Notes under the pieces: generated by a model
Databases searched by the model: none
Seen by the model: only the letters and a program-made list of their open reading frames with translations
Told to the model about the DNA's origin: nothing
Translations under genes and position numbers: made by a program
In this document: one piece after another, positions 1 through 10,238 of the stretch
Layout of the letters: every line of letters starts with the position of its first letter
Position numbering within the stretch: the first letter of the stretch is position 1
NCBI RefSeq assembly: GCF_022539505.1
Contig: NC_061512.1
Coordinates: 248,760,510-248,824,509, forward strand
Length of the DNA: 64,000 nucleotides
From: Lolium rigidum
Taxonomy: Eukaryota; Streptophyta; Magnoliopsida; Poales; Poaceae
Direction of reading: 5' to 3'

Positions 1-1
1 G

Positions 2-271
2 CGACGAAAACTCTTCATCACTCGATGAAAAGCCAGAATCGATCGCTGAAAATTCTGACGAGATCGGAACTTCGAGACGATAGGATCCTTCTTTGTTGAC
101 GCCAAATCGGAATTCTCCGAACGTCATGACGAAGGGCTCCTCCAGATAGGCACATGCATCCAAACGGGAGGGCGGGTGAGGAATAAAATCGACTAGATCA
201 GTTTTTTCCCGTTTACCTCGATCCATCGCATTGCTAGCCACCGACGAAGTCGACGATTCTGGACGTGCCAT
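2..271 (-). CDS. N-terminal part of the Gag of element B (partial, 90 codons, open at the edge)
   Basis: An open frame of 90 codons starts with MARPESSTSS at 271 and runs leftward off the window without a stop. It begins 28 bases after the PBS, the expected place for Gag. The visible part is a Ser-rich start followed by a mixed, fairly acidic stretch ending in a Ser/Glu-rich run. No Gag core domain is reached. I call it Gag from position only. The first ATG after the PBS was taken as the start. No stop or frameshift is visible, so this may be a relatively young copy. Confidence 0.6.
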   Translation of the reverse strand, partial: MARPESSTSSVASNAMDRGKREKTDLVDFIPHPPSRLDACAYLEEPFVMTFGEFRFGVNKEGSYRLEVPISSEFSAIDSGFSSSDEEFSS

Positions 272-298
272 CGAGATCAGTTCCTTGCAGCCTCTAGT

Positions 299-315
299 TC
301 CCACAGACGGCGCCA
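299..315 (-). other. Primer-binding site of element B
   Basis: On the minus strand the LTR is followed by one A and then TGGCGCCGTCTGTGGGA, the tRNA-primed start site for minus-strand DNA synthesis. The same 17 bases follow the 5' LTR of element C. Confidence 0.8.
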
Positions 316-317
316 AT

Positions 318-705
318 TGACAAAGGATTAATTTTTCGATGCCTACAGATTGTAGACTAGGGTTTTGCTAGAAGTAGAGGGCAAGTAGATCTAAAGGTTT
401 CAGCCGAAAAGTACTCGCTGATTATGAAAACTAGGGTTCTGTTGACAATAAGTTTGATCCTTTCTTTGTCCCTCGACTCCCCTTTATATAGGAGGTGGAG
501 CCGAGGGTTTTCGTAATACACAAGTTACAGAGTTCGGGAGGGTTTCGTACCCATCCCGTAAGATTACAAGTCTCTATATTTCCTAATACAACCTATCTTT
601 CCTTAACACTAAATGGGCTTCCGAATCTTCTTACTCTTCGAGTCCTGGGCCTTCAATAAACCCCGGGTACCACCTTTGGCACGCCCATTGGGGATGCCTA
701 TGTCA
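318..705 (-). repeat. 5' LTR of element B (388 bp)
   Basis: It is bounded by TG...CA with a 5-bp terminal inverted repeat, TGACA/TGTCA. It holds a minus-strand TATA box at 483-490. It has no partner LTR in this window. Confidence 0.85.
483..490 (-). promoter_or_regulatory. TATA box in LTR of element B
   Basis: The minus strand reads CCTATATAAAGGGG, a near-ideal plant TATA box about 165 bases before the end of the LTR. It would drive Gag of element B leftward. Confidence 0.65.
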
Positions 706-709
706 CCCC

Positions 710-2497
710 GTGCCCTCGGATTCAAACCAGAGGAACCCAGCAAAGGGAAAGGATCCGATGTACACTGCCAGAGACAAGTATCATAACCCATCACCACCAC
801 CCCGGACTTCGCGTCCTCCGCTGCCCCCTCGTCATCGCAGTCCTGCCGGAAACACTAGGCCCCATGGGCCAGGTGGAATCAACATCCGCGACAACATGCC
901 ACCACCTAGGAACAGGAGCAGGGAGCGCACGCTGGAGCCACGCAGGAGCCGGAACCCAGACCGCGAGCCTGAGCCTCGTCGGAACCAAGAACGCGAGCCA
1001 GAGCCTCGCAGAAGTCAAGGGCGCGAGCCTGAACCCAGAAGGAGCCGGAACGAAGAGCACGCGCCTGAGCCTCGCAGGAGCCGGAATGACGGAGGCAACC
1101 ACCACCAAGAGGAAGGAAGCCACCGAAGCCAGAGCCAGCCGCAGGAAGAGCGCCGGGAATCTGAAGGCGGAGGAACATCTTACAGGCCCCCTCGCAGATC
1201 CCCCTCGCCACCACCCAGTGGAGGCGGAGGAGGAGGCGGAGGCGGAGGCCGGAGATCCCGTTCCCGCTCAAAGACACCTGGTGGCGGTCCCCGCGACGCT
1301 CGGGAACGTCTCAATGAGTACAGATCCGACTACATCGGCCCAAAGTGCTTTGGCCGGATGATCCGAGAGGAACCAAAGCCAAGAAGCTTGAACCTTAAGC
1401 TACCCGGAAACCTGAAGCATTATGATGGCAGCGAGAGGCCGGATACCTGGATTGAGGATTACTACAATGCAGTAACCTTTGCCGGAGGAACCCCGAATAT
1501 AGCCTGCCGCATGCTCCAGTTGTACCTTATTGGTCCAGCTCGTGTTTGGCTCAGCGACCTCGAGGAAAACACCATCTTTTGCTGGTTTGACCTGAAGAAG
1601 GCTTTCGAGAACCACTTCAGGGGCACCTACAAGAGACCGGCCACCACAAGCGACCTTCAGGCATGCATCCAGAAGAAGGGTGAAACATCCAGAAGCTTCC
1701 TCACCCGATGGTTAGCAACCAGAAACGAGTGCGAGAACGTAGATAACCGCACAGCTATGCACGCCTTCATTGGTGGCCTGCAGCGTGGAGGGCTGCTGCG
1801 GCACAAGCTTACCTGCCTGGTGAATGCGAACAAACTCACGCTTGATGAGATGATAAACATCGCCAGCGATCACACTGCCGCCGATGATGACGCAGGCGGT
1901 GATCTCGCAGCTACAGCCATACCCCTGCACCAACAAAAGATAAACCGTGACAATGGCGTCAGCAACAGCAACAAGCGGAAGAACCCCCCTGAAGATCAGA
2001 AAGGCGGAGGATCCGACATGGTCACCATGACGTTCCAACGCGGAGGTCCAGGAGGCGGAAGAGGCCGCGGATGTGGAGGCGGAGCAGGCAGGGGCCAGCA
2101 GCGCGCTGACGAGGTCACCACAGCCAGATCCCGCGCCCCCCAAACGTACGAAGAATACAGGGATATGTCGTGCTTGGCTCATCTAGATCTGGCTACGGGC
2201 AAATCCACTCACACCAATCGCAACTGCAAATGGGTCAACGATTTGAAGAACGACCCGGAGGCAGGATACAAGCGAGCCCGGAAGCACCGCCCACGCGGCA
2301 AAGGAGGCAAGGGCAAGAACAAGGACAAAGAAGAGGACAGTTCCGAGGCAATGGACGAAGATGACGCTTCGCCGGATCCCAAAGAGGGTGCCGCAGCTAA
2401 CAAGTCCAACCCTTTTGGGAAAAAGAGTGTCGGAGCCTTCCACACCTTCCTCGGAACCCCAACAGTCCGTGCCAAGAAATCGGCGCTCCGGTCTTGA
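710..2497 (+). CDS. gag: Gag of element A, with Arg/Ser-rich repeat N-terminus
   Basis: About 595 residues; the first ATG is at 758, but the frame is open from the junction with element B, so the true start may be lost. Residues about 76-123 hold five degenerate EPEPRRS-type repeats, followed by an SR-rich stretch, a run of ten glycines (about 171-180) and RRSRSRSKTPGGG. The retrotransposon Gag core lies at about 235-390, shown by the W-I-E-D-Y-Y-N-A and L-Y-L-I-G-P-A-R-V-W signatures. The C-terminal third is Gly/Arg-rich and then Lys/Glu-rich, with a loose Cys/His cluster near residue 500 in place of a classic CCHC knuckle. It should form the virus-like particle that packages element RNA. 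The frame stops at 2497, one base out of phase with the protease frame. Confidence 0.85.
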   Translation: MPSDSNQRNPAKGKDPMYTARDKYHNPSPPPRTSRPPLPPRHRSPAGNTRPHGPGGINIRDNMPPPRNRSRERTLEPRRSRNPDREPEPRRNQEREPEPRRSQGREPEPRRSRNEEHAPEPRRSRNDGGNHHQEEGSHRSQSQPQEERRESEGGGTSYRPPRRSPSPPPSGGGGGGGGGGRRSRSRSKTPGGGPRDARERLNEYRSDYIGPKCFGRMIREEPKPRSLNLKLPGNLKHYDGSERPDTWIEDYYNAVTFAGGTPNIACRMLQLYLIGPARVWLSDLEENTIFCWFDLKKAFENHFRGTYKRPATTSDLQACIQKKGETSRSFLTRWLATRNECENVDNRTAMHAFIGGLQRGGLLRHKLTCLVNANKLTLDEMINIASDHTAADDDAGGDLAATAIPLHQQKINRDNGVSNSNKRKNPPEDQKGGGSDMVTMTFQRGGPGGGRGRGCGGGAGRGQQRADEVTTARSRAPQTYEEYRDMSCLAHLDLATGKSTHTNRNCKWVNDLKNDPEAGYKRARKHRPRGKGGKGKNKDKEEDSSEAMDEDDASPDPKEGAAANKSNPFGKKSVGAFHTFLGTPTVRAKKSALRS

Positions 2498-3804
2498 ACG
2501 CCACAGTTCCGGCTGTGCTGCAGTATGTCAAGTGGTCGGAGAAAGCCTGTACCTTTGACAGGTCGGATCACCCGGCCGTCATCCCCAAAGAGTGCTACGC
2601 TCTGGTTGTAAGTCCCCGCATCGACGGGTTTGACTTCTCCAAGTGCCTTATGGATGGCGGAGCTAGCCTGAACATCATGTACCTGGAGAATCTGGAGAGG
2701 ATGAACCTCACCAAGGAACAGCTCAAGCACAGCACCACTGAATTTTATGGTGTGGTTCCGGGTAAGAAGGCGAACTCCCTGGGCAGCATCAAACTTCCCG
2801 TGGCCTTCGGCGACGTTAACAATTACCGCGAAGAGATGATCACGTTTGAAATAGTGCCCTTCAAAAGATCCTACCATGTAATCTTCGGCAGGCCCACCTA
2901 CCACAAGTTCCACGCCAGGGCATGCTACATCTACAACAAGCTCAAGATTCTGGGTCATAACGGCATGATCACCGTGTCCGGAGACTAAAAGAAAGCTAGG
3001 GACTGCGAGGAGGGCGAAGCCGCCTTTGCAGAATCCGTCGTATCTGGAGAGGAGCTGCAAGGCTACAGAGCCGCGGTGGATCTGACTGAGATGCAGACCA
3101 CCAAGAAGCAGATCTCCGAACAAAAGACTTCGTTCAAGGCCGCGATAGAAACCAAGAAGCATGACCTCGTTGAAGGCGACAGCTCCAAGCAGGTTTCAGT
3201 CGGAGCCAACATGGACCCCAAATAGGAAAGCGCGCTCGTCGAGTTCCTCCGAGCTAACATGGATATCTTCGCATGGCAGCCTTCTGACATGTCCGGAGTA
3301 CCAAGAGAACTCGCCGAGCACTACGTCAACATAAATCCGGGTGCAAAACAGGTGAAGTAAGCTATGCGACACTTTGGAGATAAGAAGCGCCGCGCCATAG
3401 AAATGGAATTAGCAAAGTTACTAGAGGCAGGTTTTGTAGTAGAAGTTATCCATACTGAGTGGGTCGCAAACCCCGTCCTTGTACCCAAAAAGAATTCTGA
3501 AATACTAAGAATGTGCATCGATTACTCTGGCTTGAATAAGCATTGTCCGAAGGATCCGTTCCCCTTGCCGCGCATTGACCAAGTCATTGATTCGATGGCA
3601 GGGGTGGAACTTCTATGTTTTCTTGACGCATATTCCGGGTATCATCAGATCCGGATGAAGAAGTCCGACCAAAAGGCGACCTTGTTCATCACACCCTTTG
3701 GCACTTACTGCTATGTTACCATGCCTTTTGTCTTGAAAAACGCAGGTGCCACATACCAACGTACGATGCAGCGGTGCTTGAAGGACCAAATTGGCCGGAA
3801 CGTG
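2494..3804 (+). pseudogene. pol: Protease and N-terminal half of reverse transcriptase of element A (broken)
   Basis: The frame continues from Gag after a one-base slip at about 2490. The aspartic protease signature is D-G-G-A-S-L-N-I (near 2650), the DGG variant usual in Tat elements, and the closing flap motif is I-F-G-R-P-T. The frame is then interrupted by TAA 2986, TAG 3223 and TAA 3358 but stays in phase, so the coding sense is clear. RT begins at about 3364 with the conserved E-A-G-F-V, L-V-P-K-K, C-I-D-Y-S-G-L-N-K and F-L-D-A-Y-S-G-Y-H-Q-I blocks. It ends in N-V at the insertion of element C. The YVDD catalytic block is on the far side at 60820. The copy cannot be functional. Confidence 0.88.
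3800..3804. repeat. Target-site duplication ACGTG of element C (left copy)
   Basis: ACGTG occurs immediately before the 5' LTR and again at 60809-60813 immediately after the 3' LTR. The RT codons of element A join across it. Confidence 0.93.
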
Positions 3805-4349
3805 TGACGTGGGCATTACCCTTCGGGTAACCAATATTGCTCTACCCTATACGGTCCAGGTGGAGGCCCATGAAGGTACCCGAAGGGAAGATGGGCCACT
3901 AGGACGGTGCGGCGGAAGATTACTTGAAGTACAAGACACGGAAGAAGCCGAACAATGAAAGATTAGAGATAGATCTATTGTAATCCTACTCGTACTCGAC
4001 TAGACCTCTCGGGATCTGGCCACCTATATAAAGGCCAGGAGAGGGGCTATCGAGGGACACAATCAATCTTAGCGATCTTAGCCAACGAAGCTTAGAACTA
4101 GGTTACCCTAGCGATTAGCTATCTCGACGAGATCACAGCCGAACTATTCGGCACCCCATTGTAACACTTGTTTTCATCATAATCAAGAACAGACAAAGCG
4201 GGACGTAAGGGTTTTACCTCATCGAGGGCCCCGAACCTGGGTAAATCGCTCCCCCGTTTGTACGTGTACCGATGTCTCGTATCGGCTTGCGAGGATTCCA
4301 TCAACCCTAAGTCCCAATCGGAGGACATTGTCGAGGAACACCCCCGACA
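3805..4349 (+). repeat. 5' LTR of element C (545 bp)
   Basis: Begins TGACGTGGG and ends CCCCCGACA. Apart from CAG/CG-type length differences, only about two to four substitutions separate it from the 3' LTR, so the insertion is recent. Confidence 0.93.
4025..4032 (+). promoter_or_regulatory. TATA box in 5' LTR of element C
   Basis: CCTATATAAAGG lies in the middle of the LTR, with the same site at 60483-60490 in the 3' LTR. It should start the genomic RNA of element C. Confidence 0.7.
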
Positions 4350-4351
4350 AT

Positions 4352-4368
4352 TGGCGCCGTCTGTGGGA
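4352..4368 (+). other. Primer-binding site of element C
   Basis: TGGCGCCGTCTGTGGGA starts two bases after the LTR end. It is identical to the PBS of element B. Confidence 0.85.
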
Positions 4369-4407
4369 AACCTGCAGGCACCAGATCAGTCATCGGCATA
4401 TCTGATC

Positions 4408-7400
4408 ATGTCATCGACATCTCCATCGACATCTTCATCGGCACCGTCATCACTGGGAGGTCCGATCCGATTCGGCTCCTACGAGTTCACCCCGCATAGC
4501 GACTCTTCTCGCTCAAACTTCTCAGATCTGCAAGGAAACATGGAGATGACCATCGGCAGCGTCCACTACAACGTCAACGCGAGAGGAATTCTCCAGGCTG
4601 TTAGAATCGCCCACCTCCGGATCAACGAGCCCTAGTGCGTCGTCATCGCTCGATCTATTGGCTGGCCTGACAGAGTCGATGAGCTCGCCCGCGCCTTCGA
4701 CTCCCCGTTCAGCGTCCTCAATGTCGGTGGGATCCGACGAACCTACGTCTTCAGAATTAACGTCCTTCTACTGCTCGAACTGCGACGCCAGGCACGGTTT
4801 GGGGTCAAGCGACACACCGTTCATCTGCAATGCCCAATACTCGTAGGGAGAAGACAATGTCGGCAGCATAGCCCGGAGAACCACCCGAAGAACAGCACAC
4901 CATCAGGTCTACGTCGCCAACAACACAGGAAATACAAGGCACGGAGGAGACGGAGACCGCACGCCCCGTTCCAGCAGGAGAGCGAGCTTCGAAAATAGCG
5001 CTAGCAATCGCGACAGCGACTATACCATCGCGGATGAGGAGTGGGCTGCAGCCAGGACAGCCGTACTTAACAACACCCCGCTAACCGCGGGAACCTCGGT
5101 TGGAACCCTAAACGCATACCGCTCTATACTAGAGAAAAACCGGGAGCACCTGTCGAGAGAGCAAGCTACCCTCGAAAGACGTCTATCTGCGGCAGAACGA
5201 TCCAGCGAGCGACGGAGAGCTTCACAAGGAAGCGCTTCCCGAAGCGCTCTTGGGGCGGGAAAACATCGATCAAGACTATCCAGGCTCTCAGAAGACGACG
5301 CCAGAGAAATAACGTCGAATCTAACCAAGTCTTTCATGACCACGGATACCGTAGGCATGCCGCGGCCGAAGAACGTTGCGGGAGCAACAGCCAATCTCGC
5401 CGCATACCTCATCAACCAACGCCCCGAAGGATCCATGGCGCAAGCTCACCGTGGTGCCCTAGAAAGTCTCGCCATATTGGGAAACAATCTAGTCCCACAA
5501 AAGGAGAAAACCACGGCGCAGGCCAGCGGTTCGAAACATCGGGCGAGAGATGCTCGGGATGAAATCACTCAGAGCCGAATAGATAAAGCAAGACGACGAC
5601 GCGCCGCCAGGAAGGATGACGACAGTGACTCCTCAGACGAGGATCAAGAGTACGATGGTGAACTAAGGGGAACCTTGAGTTACAAAATCCGCGAGACGAT
5701 GCCACCCAAAAAATTCAAGCCTACTCCTACCGATGCTGCCAAGTATGATGGGCAGCAGGAACCAAGATCTTGGATAGATGATTACCTGCAGACTGTGATT
5801 CTGCATAAAGGGAACCAAATAGCAGCAATGCAGTGCTTGCAGCTCTACTTGAAGGACTCAGCGCGAGCCTGGTTAAGGGGGCTGCCGAAAGGTTCCATCA
5901 AATCGTGGGACGACCTGGTGGATGCATTCGTTGCTAACTTCCAGGCAACATACAAAAGACCCGTCGGGATTGAGGAGCTACGTAGCTGCCAGCAGAAGCA
6001 GAAGGAGTCAATGCGCTCGTACATAGGGAGATTCACCAAACTCCTAAACGTTGCCGAAGATGTATCCGTAGACAGAGCAATCGACGCTTTTAGCGATGGC
6101 GTTCGACGTGAAAGTTATATAGAAGAACTCGGACGCAAAAAGCCGAAAACCATTACCAAGCTGATGGAAATCGCCAATAGCTGGGCTGATGGCGAGGACA
6201 ACGTGCGAAGACCGCGCCAGCGCAGTGATGACGACCAGCCAAAGCATGACTCGGGCAGCCGAAGGGATCGGCACAAAAGGAGGAAAAACCGCAACTATGA
6301 CGACAACAATCTGGTAGCCGCAGGATACTCCGACCGGCATGACGATTGGTATGACGACAGAAGAGACGATCGACAGGATGGCAATCGGAACAACTCTGGA
6401 AACCGTGGCAATTATAAACCACGGCAGCAGAGGGCTCTCGAGCTACCCTATGCCGAGCAGATCAACGCCCCCTGTTACTTGCATTCGTATGTCGACTCCA
6501 AGGACGGAAAAACAAAGTCAAGTCACCTTCTCAGGGATTGTCGACAGTTTCTTGACATGCACAAACTCATCCAGCAGTCAGGACAGCAACCGTTACCACC
6601 TCCACCCCCACCTCCACCACAGCACCAGGTCCAGCAGGCCCAACCTCATCAACCCAACGAGGCGTTCCCACCACCACGAGGGCAGATGAGTATGATCCAC
6701 AAGACAGGTGTCTCGAGAAGAGAGATGAAGAAGCTCACCCGAGAAATTAATCTGGCCGAAAGTATCATGGCAAACATCCCTGAGTATGTCGAGTGGTCTT
6801 CTCAGAACATTACATTCAGCCGAGCAGACCACCCGATGACTATACCAAAACCAGGACACGCTGCCTTAGTAGTTGAGGCACAGATAGGAGGATTCAAGAT
6901 GAGCAAAGTCTTTATGGACGGTGGAAGCGGGTTAAACCTGATTTTCGTCGACACAATCAAGAGTATGGGGATCACCATGGGAATGCTGGAAGAAACAGAC
7001 ACCTGCTTTCACGGGATTCTGCCGACTAAACCAGGTCACTCTCTTGGAAGAATTTACCTGAACGTTGTCTTCGGCAGATCCAACAATTTCAGGAAGGAGA
7101 AGATCGAGTTTGAGGTAGTGAACTGGGAGTCACAGTATCATGCTATACTCGGGAGACCAGCCTACGCCAAGTTCATGGCCGTGCCGCACTATGCATATCT
7201 CAAGCTGAAGATGCCTGGCAACAAGGGGACAAACATCACAGTCCATGGAAGTTTTTCGCGCTCAGACAGTTGCGACCGCGATTTCCAGAGGATCGCTGCG
7301 AAGTTTGGGAGCAAGCAAGAAATTATTAAGCCTCCACCTAAGTTGTTGTTGCATGAAATCAAGGAAGAAAAGGATGACAGGGGAAGCAAAAAGAAGCCAG

Positions 7401-7507
7401 CCGACCTTGCCCTTAAAGCCTCGACAGCAGAAGCCCAGCAGCAGGAGCTTTGGCAACAAAAGCTTCGGCAGTCAAAGGTTCGGCAGTTGATGACGCAGAA
7501 GGCATAG
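4408..7507 (+). pseudogene. gag-pro: Gag-protease of element C (one frame slip and one in-frame stop)
   Basis: Translation probably starts at ATG 4408 (MSSTSPSTSSSAPSS). The frame slips at about 4600-4660 into the main frame, which has a single TAG at 4844 and then stays open to 7507. Counted from ATG 5336, an acidic linker with DSDSSDEDQEYDG is at about 95-108, the retrotransposon Gag core at about 135-290 (Y-L-K-D-S-A-R-A-W-L) and a loose Cys/His cluster near 380. A Gln/Pro-rich linker with a run of prolines follows, then the protease with D-G-G-S-G-L-N-L at about 527 and I-L-G-R-P-A. The DGG form is usual in Tat elements. The frame ends in a Gln/Lys-rich tail with no RT after it. Confidence 0.87.
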
Positions 7508-8288
7508 AAAACAGCAAGACGCTGGCAGTCACAGCTCAAACCCCTGGTGAAATCAACAACGCCGCGGCTACCCCTAACGTGGTGAAGAAGCCAGAAGAAG
7601 AGAAGAATCCCTTCCTTGCTTAAGCAGTTTATCAGCATTTATTTTGTTTTTCCTTTAGTATAAACAGGGCTTTCCCTTTCGCCCTCTAGCATTGTGCTTA
7701 CCTTATCAATAAGAACTTAAGCTTCGATTCTTTGTTAAGCATTGCAGTGACTACAAACTTCTAAGCCCCATCACTATACAAACATAGTACAGGGCGGAAG
7801 ATCGTGCTCCAGAAAGCCTCTACGAGCGCTAGAAAGACGTTCACCCTTCCCTCTGCTATAGATGCCTCTACGAGTGCCGTAAATAGCAAGAGTTTGGAAA
7901 TACACATAAACAACAACCCACGTTCGATATTTCACTTATGGAAATATCAAGGAACAACGGGCTCATCGGCAGAATCACTACACCCGAAATATTTGGGAGT
8001 GCCTGTCGAAATTTAAAACGGTTGAAAGCAAAGTTGCGCATACAACAGGTTTAGCAAGACCTGCAACACGAGCTGATCACTCACATGATTTGCTAAAACA
8101 GCCAATATACATACATTTAAAAACGAGCAACTAAGATTCGCTCAAAAATTGAAACTTGCCAACGGCAATAACATGGTAAAAGTACATATGCATGTATCTA
8201 CCGAATGAAAAGGCGTCAGTACATAATCCAAACACTTGGATAAAGTAGTCAAACTATCTATTTACAAACAGTCATTAAAACCCTGAAA
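7508..8288. other. Non-coding stretch between Gag-protease and the antisense gene of element C
   Basis: The first about 110 bases are degraded continuation of the Gag-protease tail. The rest is AT-rich, with no frame that looks coding on either strand, and probably serves as 3' untranslated sequence for the two converging genes. Confidence 0.5.
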
Positions 8289-8777
8289 TCATCCTTGCGG
8301 AGTTCCTTTTTCTTCAGGTACCTTTGAATCCTTCTCGAGTCTGTCGACAATTATGTTTGCAGGCAACAATACCTTCGGATACAGCGCCTCCAAGTCTCCC
8401 AGTAACATTGGCAATCGACAGTAAACCTGCCGAAGGATAACGGGCAAGTACAAGAGCAAGTGTAAACCTGGCTCCTGCAAAAACTTGCGCGCGCACCAAG
8501 TCCCGGATCTTCTTGGCATTACCAAACTCTGACATCAATGCAAAGAGCGTGGGGGGAACTGCGTTCAAAGGAAACATCGTCTTCCAAACCACCCTCATGG
8601 CTTTATAGCACTTGTCGAAGAAGTGGTGGACCTGCTGAACTCGATCCTGAAATTGTGCGACAGCCGAAGCCTTCGAGTGTTCCCGCCAGAAAATTTCCTC
8701 GGCTGAGGATAGCTCGATCAAGGCATTCACACGCTCGTGAACCCGTTTGCTCTCTTCCACACGGTTCAGAGCTATGA
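8289..8777 (-). pseudogene. C-terminal module 2 of the antisense gene in element C (frameshifted)
   Basis: It opens after acceptor CTTGTCAG (the intron at 8778-8847 is 70 bp). It encodes M-R-V-V-W-K-T-M-F-P...P-P-T-L-F-A-L-M-S-E-F...G-A-R-F-T-L-A-L-V-L, the same pattern as module 1. A one-base slip near 8400 precedes the last 40 codons, which end K-V-P-E-E-K-G-T-P-Q-G at 8289. Confidence 0.68.
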
Positions 8778-8847
8778 CTGACAAGAAAAAAAAGAGGATC
8801 AGATGAAACGCTATCGACCAAAGGGTGAAGAGATTAAAAGGACTCAC

Positions 8848-9059
8848 AGTTCAAGCTCTCGGTAGCTTTATGCAGCTCAGTAAGAGTGTACCGCTCCACG
8901 TTGGCTGCAGTCTCGCTCTTCTTGTTGATAATCGCGGCCAAGGCAAGTGCTGCGCAGGTCCTTCTCCATCTGGGCGATCTGATCCTTCATCCGTTGGATC
9001 CGATCACTTTCGGGAAGAACACCAGAGGTGTCGTCAACAAACGAGGGCACTGGGAAAAC
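8848..9059 (-). pseudogene. Exon-like block upstream of the second C-terminal module (frameshifted)
   Basis: It opens after acceptor GCCTGCAG and closes at donor GTGAGT. It encodes R-M-K-D-Q-I-A-Q-M-E-K-D-L, a short coiled coil; a one-base slip near 8950 then moves the frame to N-V-E-R-Y-T-L-T-E-L-H-K. It belongs to the antisense gene family, but how it joins exon 5 is unclear. Confidence 0.6.
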
Positions 9060-9296
9060 CTGCAGGCAACAGCGTCAAAGAGGATGATATGGTCAAATCA
9101 AGCATCCAACAAAACTCCCATCGGGAGAGGTATAAGCAATCCCTATCAGGAGAAGCACAAGTGAAGATATTATGATAAAAACATGCTGGCAACATTGCCG
9201 GCATAGTATTCATTACAAACTTAAAGTTCTCGCAGCAGAATAATGTTTCATACTAGCCCAAGGGTAAAATTGTTACAACAATCAAGGAGCCTGAGT

Positions 9297-9749
9297 CTAG
9301 GTCGACAAGCTAGGGCCAACCGATGTTTTTCTTGAAACTAAATCGAGGAGCTGGCGAGCACAAGTACGGGCGGACGCCGTAAAGGCGCTTAAATCAATAG
9401 ATCGCCCATCTTTTCCTTTCGGCAGCTCCTTAGTCATTTCTTCGATGTCAGCCTTAAAGCCGTAACCCATCATAAGTTGGAAGGCAAGAAGGGCGCCATA
9501 GGTACGCGAGGTATGCTTGAATACCTCAATGACCTCCTTGGTGTCGACTGCAAAAGCGTCAATCAGCTGCCCCAGAGTCTTCTCCTGCGTGGCCTTGGGG
9601 AATATCATCGAATGCATCCGCGACAGAGCACCCTTTCCCTTGTCAAGGAGCCCCCGGGTGAGTTGGTGAGCGGTGAGAACCGTCGACACACCGTTTGCCG
9701 GGGAATTGCTCGGAATTTTATCCAAGGCAGTAGCAGGGGATGTCGGCGG
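9297..9749 (-). CDS. Exon 5 of the antisense gene in element C (C-terminal module 1)
   Basis: It opens after acceptor CGCGAAG; one extra base in the C run at 9736-9739 puts the rest out of phase. It encodes the module S-R-M-H-S-M-I-F-P-K...T-L-G-Q-L-I-D-A-F...G-A-L-L-A-F-Q-L-M-M-G-Y-G-F and stops at 9297. AT-rich sequence follows that looks like a 3' untranslated region. The module is related to the one at 8289-8777. Confidence 0.68.
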   Translation of the reverse strand, partial: PPTSPATALDKIPSNSPANGVSTVLTAHQLTRGLLDKGKGALSRMHSMIFPKATQEKTLGQLIDAFAVDTKEVIEVFKHTSRTYGALLAFQLMMGYGFKADIEEMTKELPKGKDGRSIDLSAFTASARTCARQLLDLVSRKTSVGPSLST

Positions 9750-9832
9750 CTTCGCGAGTAGTCAAAGGAAATCGTTGATGAAGAAGTGGATCCATAAAAA
9801 AGTAATAATCTACAAGGGATATAGGAACTTAC

Positions 9833-10094
9833 CAAGCAGGGCTAAGGCAGACTGACGGAGGAGTTCATCCTTTTCTACTGCCCGAGCCTCCTCCTCCCTC
9901 AGCCGCTCCCTCAGCTTGTTCAGCTCTTCTTTCAGGGAGTCGACCTCCTGGCGAGCTACGGCGGCCTTTTTGATGGCGCTTTCCAACTTTGAAGAGGAAG
10001 ACTTAGCCTCCTCATGCAGCCAAATTTTGTCCGCCTCCAGAGAGGTAAATTGAGAGGCGAAGGCCTCTAAAGAGGATATCACACCTCGCAAATC
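9833..10094 (-). CDS. Exon 4 of the antisense gene in element C (coiled coil)
   Basis: It opens after acceptor TTTTTCAAG and closes at donor GTAAGT. Its 87 codons form a clear heptad-rich coiled coil, with V-D-S-L-K-E-E-L-N-K-L-R-E-R-L-R-E-E-E as the core, suggesting a self-associating protein. Confidence 0.78.
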
Positions 10095-10178
10095 CTTGAA
10101 AAAAAGGGAATGTTTGACAAAGATCGTTAAGCAAAAACACATTCCGAAAGATTCTTGCTAGATTCAACGAGGACTTAC

Positions 10179-10238
10179 AGAAGGAGGAGCTGCGGCAGCA
10201 GCAGGAGCATCTTTCCCCTTGGAAAGAGAGGAGGCGGT
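10179..10238 (-). CDS. Exon 3, second part, of the antisense gene in element C
   Basis: These sixty bases continue exon 3 after the insertion. They encode S-S-L-S-K-G-K-D-A-P followed by Ala/Pro, ending at donor GTAAGT. With the first part, the exon has 175 bases and restores phase 0 exactly. Confidence 0.75.

Larger units (their letters stand above)
1..705 (-). mobile_element. Element B: 5' end of a minus-strand Tat-type LTR retrotransposon, cut by window edge
   Basis: A 388-bp LTR (318-705) is followed, reading leftward, by a PBS and the start of a Gag reading frame. The LTR ends are TGACA and TGTCA. The element runs off the left edge, so its 3' LTR and the matching target duplication (expected CCCCG, present at 706-710) cannot be seen. 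It abuts the Gag frame of element A directly, so it inserted into or just upstream of that gag. The PBS is identical to that of element C, which places it in the same Tat group; its LTR is different. Confidence 0.85.

Noticed and set aside
791..1361. Frames on both strands opposite and beside the repeat region of Gag in element A
   Set aside because: They are shadows of the Arg/Ser-rich repeats; Gag has the recognisable domain.
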